The translations under genes and the position numbers were made by a program. A stretch of 64,000 bases of DNA, from positions 52,056,597-52,120,596 of the forward strand of contig CM065303.1 of NCBI GenBank assembly GCA_032871835.1. Reading direction: 5' to 3'. Shown here piece after piece: positions 59,566 through 64,000 of this stretch. The first letter of the stretch is position 1. Each line of letters opens with the position of its first letter. The notes under the pieces were generated by a model, which was given only the letters and a program-made list of their open reading frames with translations, was not told the DNA's origin and made no database searches. Source of the stretch: Dipteronia dyeriana. Its lineage: Eukaryota > Streptophyta > Magnoliopsida > Sapindales > Sapindaceae.

Positions 59566-60440
59566 GTATCTCATCTACCTCAGGAAAAGCTTAGCTCGAT
59601 ATTGTCTCCATGGCCATTCATAAAGTAGGGAATGGAAATAATCAAAAGCTACCAACCTCGAACAAGGGAGGCAAAGTTTATATACTTGCCAGGACAGATT
59701 ACTTCACGAAGTGGATCGAGGCAGAGTCATACAAAAGTATCAAAGACACCGAGGTAAGGAATTTTATATGGAAAATATCATTTGTATATTCAACATACCA
59801 AAGGAAATAGTTACCGACAACGGATCCCGTAATTCATCTTTTTTGACTTCCAAGACTTCTGTAAAGATCAGGGGATCAAGATCCATTTTTTGACTCCTTG
59901 ATATCCATAATCGAACGGTCAGGCCGAGTCAACAAATAAAACAATCATAGGGACTCTGAAGAAGAAGCTAGAAGCAGTAAAAGAACTGTGGGCAGTTGAA
60001 CTACTAGAGGTCTTATGGTCTTATCGGACAACCACTCAAACATCGACCAGAGCTACATTGATCTCGCTTGCACATACAACAGAAGTAGTGATACCAGTCG
60101 AACAGAATGTAATCTCAACAAGAGTCGAACATCTAGAAAAATATCAAAACAACTCATTGCTCACCCTCGAGCTCGATTTGCTCGAAGAAAAAATAGACAA
60201 AGCCTTATTCAGACTTGTGGACGTTCGGGCTTAAACTTTCATAGAAAACGATTGGGTTCTACGAAGAGTATTCCAGAATACTATAGAATCCGACACCGAA
60301 AAGTTTGGTTAGACATGGGAAGGGCCTTATAGGATAACAAAAATGATCGGGCATGGGGATTACAAAATTCGAGCTTAAGATGGATGCAAGATAAATAATA
60401 GCTGGAACGCAGTGCATCGAAAAAGGTACTACTTCTAAAT
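59566..60440 (+). pseudogene. Gypsy (Tat-like) integrase fragment, element H
   Basis: Plus-strand broken frames read LSPWPF (near 59605), [18 protein letters not shown] (first Asp), VTDNGS (second Asp), SNGQAESTNKTI (Glu) and LWSYRTT. The C-terminal end reads TWEGPYRITKMIGHGDY. At least five stops and several shifts are present. D is inserted at its left edge. It is not closely similar to G. Confidence 0.85.
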
Positions 60441-61044
60441 TCTTTGACAGATTTCAATTAAATTAAAACTAACGATCATTATCGAGAGCAACGATGATGA
60501 CCGAGGGAAATAAAGTGTTATTTGATCTCAATAAAATAAAATATTCATACTAACGGAGACTGTCAATTACAAATCGCCCATAAGTATTGTAGACGCCATG
60601 TAGTGTCAAAACATCTCATTTGACTCTAGTGCAGGTTGAACCACGACAATATAGCATTCACAGACTTCCAAGATTAGAAGTTCCAAGTTCAAGCCTCCTC
60701 GACTCATTGAGCAAACTTGCACTGGGGGAAAAGGCTATGCGAAGCATGACCTATTCATAAAAACTTATAAAGTAATTGAGCACTTATATAGTTGAATTTT
60801 GTAATCAAAATGTTCCATGTCATGCCACTTTCATTAGACTCAAATTTCATATGTCGACACTATATGCCAAGTTATGAGCACTGTAAATTTATTCATAAAT
60901 CAATAAAGCCTTTGATATGAATCAATTAAACGAAAGTGTTGCTCGAAGTTTTGTTTGATCCTCGAGTTATTTTTGTCAACTATGGATTGAAAACATAAAA
61001 GAGAACGATCTACATGTGCGTTCTGAAAGATAGAAAAATATTCA
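60441..61044 (+). other. 3' part of element H
   Basis: Non-coding stretch after the integrase end. A GCACTGGGGGAAAAGG purine-rich run (60719-60734) looks like the polypurine tract, so an H 3' LTR may start near 60736 and be cut at 61044. The second LTR is not in the window, so this is unconfirmed. Confidence 0.45.
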
Positions 61045-61245
61045 TGTTAGGTTTTTGAAGTTGTGTTGGAATTAATTCCATATCAAAACAATGATTCACT
61101 TGTATTGATTAGTTGTCTTAGATTGATGATGATTCAAGCTTCAAAGAAGATTTGGCAACTTATCAAGTAAGATTAAGTCTTCAAAAAGAAGTGTGTTTCA
61201 TTGCTCAACAAATGTATATTTAGACCTCATTTCTCTTACAAGGCT

Positions 61246-61247
<2 letters not shown>

Positions 61248-61277
<30 letters not shown>
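61248..61277. repeat. (CA)n microsatellite
   Basis: About 30 bp of CA dinucleotides inside the C-type LTR, in a spot that is CACACATAC in other copies. Confidence 0.95.
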
Positions 61278-61774
61278 TACATTGCATGCACATGTGTCTC
61301 TGCATCATCATGCTTAATTTGTATAACACATTCACACACTTGATATTGAATGCCCATGCATTAGACTTAAATTGACAAATTTTGTAAATTGCATGTTCTA
61401 AAACTATATCTATGATATAGCATTCTTATGTGTTCTTGTATTTTTTTGTTTATGTTTTATGTAATTTGGACTTGAATTTGGTCCTATATTATTCCTTATT
61501 GAGTTTCTCTCATTTTGGTTACTCATTCATTTGATTTCAAGTTCTGAGTACAAAGTTACAAATCTTTTCGGTCACTTACCATGTATTTTCTCTTTCTGTT
61601 TATGTATCGAGTCAATTCATAATTTTTGGCCTAAGTTTCATAGTTTTCCATGTGTGTGAGAGAGTCTTGGTTCGTAATCCTTAAACAGATTCAAATTTGG
61701 AGTTCGAAACCCAAAGAACGGTCAAAGAACGCGAAGGGAAGTGGCGATGGCCAAAGGCCATCAAGCCACCCTTC

Positions 61775-61845
61775 CCCGAGGAGGCGTGTGGCCATCTCGG
61801 GGAGTAAGGCTTACTGTCCCCGAGATGTGCATATGCCATCTCGGG
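61775..61845 (+). repeat. Foldback module of the 61045 LTR
   Basis: Arms 61775-61802 and 61818-61845 pair at 22 of 28 positions. A second small palindrome, GATGGCC-AAA-GGCCATC, lies just before it (61746-61762). Confidence 0.85.
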
Positions 61846-62592
61846 CAGTGATATGGTGTGGTGGCCTTTACCACCCGAGATGCCCTTCTCTCCACATCAT
61901 CTTCCCTCTATTTAAATCCATTTCCCTCTTATTTTTCAAGTAAGAAGAAAAATTGAAAAACTAAATGTGCAGAAATTTTCTCTCAAACTTTCTCATCTTC
62001 CAAACACAGTAACTTTCTCATTTAAACTCTGATTCAAGTGATTCAAATTGGAGATTGTTTGTCTATCAATTTTCTAACATCTTCAAGAGGTTTGAAGTCA
62101 TTTAATCAAGTTTTCTAGTGGTTCTTCATAAAAAAATGGGACTGTACATTTGTCTTTAGGTATTGAAATATTTCTTGAGTTTTGTTCTTCGAAATTTTCA
62201 ATTACCTTGGGTTTTCATCTTCTATATATGTATGTTTATTTGATTAGAGTTTTAGACTCTATTAAAGCTAGATTTAACATGATTAGATTCTCTCATATTG
62301 AGTTAGATTTTTCTAAAATCTATGTTTTCACATGTTTGGGAGTTGTGTTGTGCTAGCTTTTGATTTAGGACTATTTGTGCTTCATTTGATTGATTTTTGA
62401 TGATAAATATTATTTAAATGTGCTAGGTTCTTTTAATTGAACATATATTTGATTAGCACATTTGATTGTGTATTTAGAGCTATTTTGACTTTGATTGGAT
62501 ATTGTGAGAAAAATATGCTCTAGATATTTGTTAGAACTTTGATTGATCATATCTCATGAATCTAGCATGTTTTTGTTTGTTACTAAAATCTT

Positions 62593-63931
62593 TGAAATTC
62601 CCTAAAACGTGTATGTCTTAATACCTAGAGGGGGTGAATAGGTTTTATTCAAGTTAATTACCAACTTTTCTTGATTAGTTAATATTCAAAATTCACCCAA
62701 CAAACAAACAAACAAAATCAAGCGTAAAGTGCAGAAATATAAATGACACTTGATTTATGTGTGGAAACCCTTCGACAAGGGAAAAACCATGAGCTAACCT
62801 CTTAGTCACTCTGATCCTCAAATCCACTATTGTAATGATGTTTACAACCTAAGTTGACCCCCCTAGTCACACTTCAAGGTTACTAACCCACCAATACTAC
62901 CGAAAAGGCCTTTGATAGTGATAATCGATCAATGTTTGTCAACCCAACCTTGGTTGCAAGACTTAACTTGCTTGTGCACTACACATTGTAGTCACAAGAC
63001 TTAACTCTCAAGAAGAGATCAACAAAAAGCCTATGTGAATATATGAAATATTCTAAATGCAACCAATGTTAGGTAGCACTAAATGTTTATCTAGCGATTT
63101 AATATTTCAATTAAGTACAAATCCTGCATATCAAAGTCTATATGAATGCTCATAAAGAATTAACTAGATATAGATGTACAAGTCTAAAATCTAGTTATCA
63201 AACAAAGTCATTTCAACACAAGTTGTCATTAATCATGGCAAGGATAATAATGCAATCATAAAATGCAATTAATGAGTTCTAATCAACAATGTCTAATTGC
63301 AATGCATAAAGACTTAGCTAAAGGGCAAATATGTCCTAAGTGCAAGCTATCACAATACAAACCCAACCATGCAAAGGAACTCATACATAGATGCAATGAA
63401 TGAAGTCCTATCATTTAATCAACTAATAAATACAATAAAAACATCATCTTGAAAAGTATGAACAATTGATAAATATGGGATTTTTGTTCAACATACCAAG
63501 TTAATCAAAGATGAAGACTCATGCCTAAGAATACTTAATAATGCATGAAGGATGATGGGTTTTGGGTTTGGAGAGTTAAGGAACAACTCTTGAAGCTTTT
63601 CTCTCTAAGAGGACTCTTCCTCTCTTTAAAATTAGGTCATGAAGCTCTAAAACCGAGTTGGGGAAGAAAAGAACATATATAAAAATGGGCAGAGCAAAAC
63701 GGTATCATTTTAGGCAAAACAGGGCACGATTGTTATGGATACCGCTGTGAGGGTCACAGTGGTCAACACAGCGGTGAAACGGTCAAACAAAACATTACCT
63801 AAGATCGCTGTGGAAACTGTTACACCACTCACAATGGTTGTACAGCGGTGAACGCCTATACTACACACCGTTGTGAGAAATAACAGCGATTCAACAACAA
63901 TCGATGCCTGGATTCTCATCTTTGTGGTAAT
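62593..63931 (-). repeat. D-type LTR, interrupted
   Basis: The plus-strand start TGAAATTCCC and following 300 bp match the D LTR. It is cut at 63931 by another LTR about 200 bp before its expected end. GC module 63722-63900 (for example CCGCTGTGA-GGG-TCACAGTGG) and a TATA motif (minus, about 63674-63685) lie about 40 bp apart. Confidence 0.8.
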
Positions 63932-64000
63932 TGTTAGGTTTTAGATTGTGTTGGCATTAATTCCATATCAAAATGATGTTTACTTGTAATGATTTAGTTG
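63932..64000 (+). repeat. Start of another C-type LTR, cut by window edge
   Basis: TGTTAGGTTTTAGATTGTG and the next 50 bp match the start of the C-type LTRs. The rest is outside the window, so solo or full-length status is unknown. Confidence 0.88.

Larger units (their letters stand above)
61045..62592 (+). repeat. C-type LTR, interrupted
   Basis: TGTTAGGTTT start, similar to other C-type LTRs up to the AGCATGTTTTTG segment, then cut at 62592 by a D-type LTR. The foldback (61775-61845, 22 of 28 positions paired) is about 63 bp upstream of a TATTTAAAT motif (61909-61917). The rest should lie beyond the window. Confidence 0.82.

Overview
The window is plant nuclear DNA, probably from an angiosperm with a large genome. 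Almost all of it is LTR retrotransposons nested inside one another, in AT-rich sequence. I see no single-copy host gene, rRNA, tRNA or CRISPR array. Nearly all coding sequence is decayed retroelement gag/pol, with many stops of the C-to-T kind expected from deamination of methylated cytosine. The species cannot be named from this sequence.

Layout. Bases 1-1193 are the 5' coding part of a decayed Mutator-like transposase (minus strand) running off the left edge. A Ty3/gypsy element of the Tat type (element G, 1701-36607, minus strand, target duplication ACATG) interrupts it. G carries gag, protease, RT, RNase H, a second archaeal-type RNase H and integrase on the minus strand. In its 3' part it also carries a plus-strand antisense gene (2903-6495) with its own promoter signals, introns and poly(A) signal. 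Into G went element C (6836-28621, minus strand), a copia-type element with gag and a 'plant transposon protein' ORF but no recognisable pol. C was hit in turn by a solo LTR of its own family (21431-24061) and by element B (9466-18638, duplication AGGTG), a SIRE/Maximus-like copia element whose RT core is deleted. A further 1.8 kb insertion (30130-31954) splits the G integrase.

Right of G lies element A (37181-48058, plus strand, duplication GGTAT), of the same family as B. A contains a third kind of copia LTR and a 490-bp tandem duplication. Next comes element D (48656-59560, minus strand, 3' end lost), carrying two solo LTRs of the C family (50793-52925, duplication AACTT; 53145-55700, duplication GTCTT). 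D sits in the integrase of another gypsy remnant (H, 59561-61044, plus strand). H is followed by a C-type LTR (61045-62592), a D-type LTR (62593-63931) and the start of one more C-type LTR (63932 to the edge).

How the parts relate. A, B and D are ordinary gag-pol copia elements (initiator-Met PBS, AAAGGGGGAGA-type polypurine tract). C shares their signals but would need their enzymes in trans. The most striking pattern is architectural: three LTR families unrelated in sequence each carry a GC-rich foldback module about 35-70 bp upstream of the LTR TATA box, best preserved as a 31-bp stem at 53830-53899. The other candidates for novelty are the intron-bearing antisense gene of G and the pol-less gag-plus-plant-transposon-protein element C.
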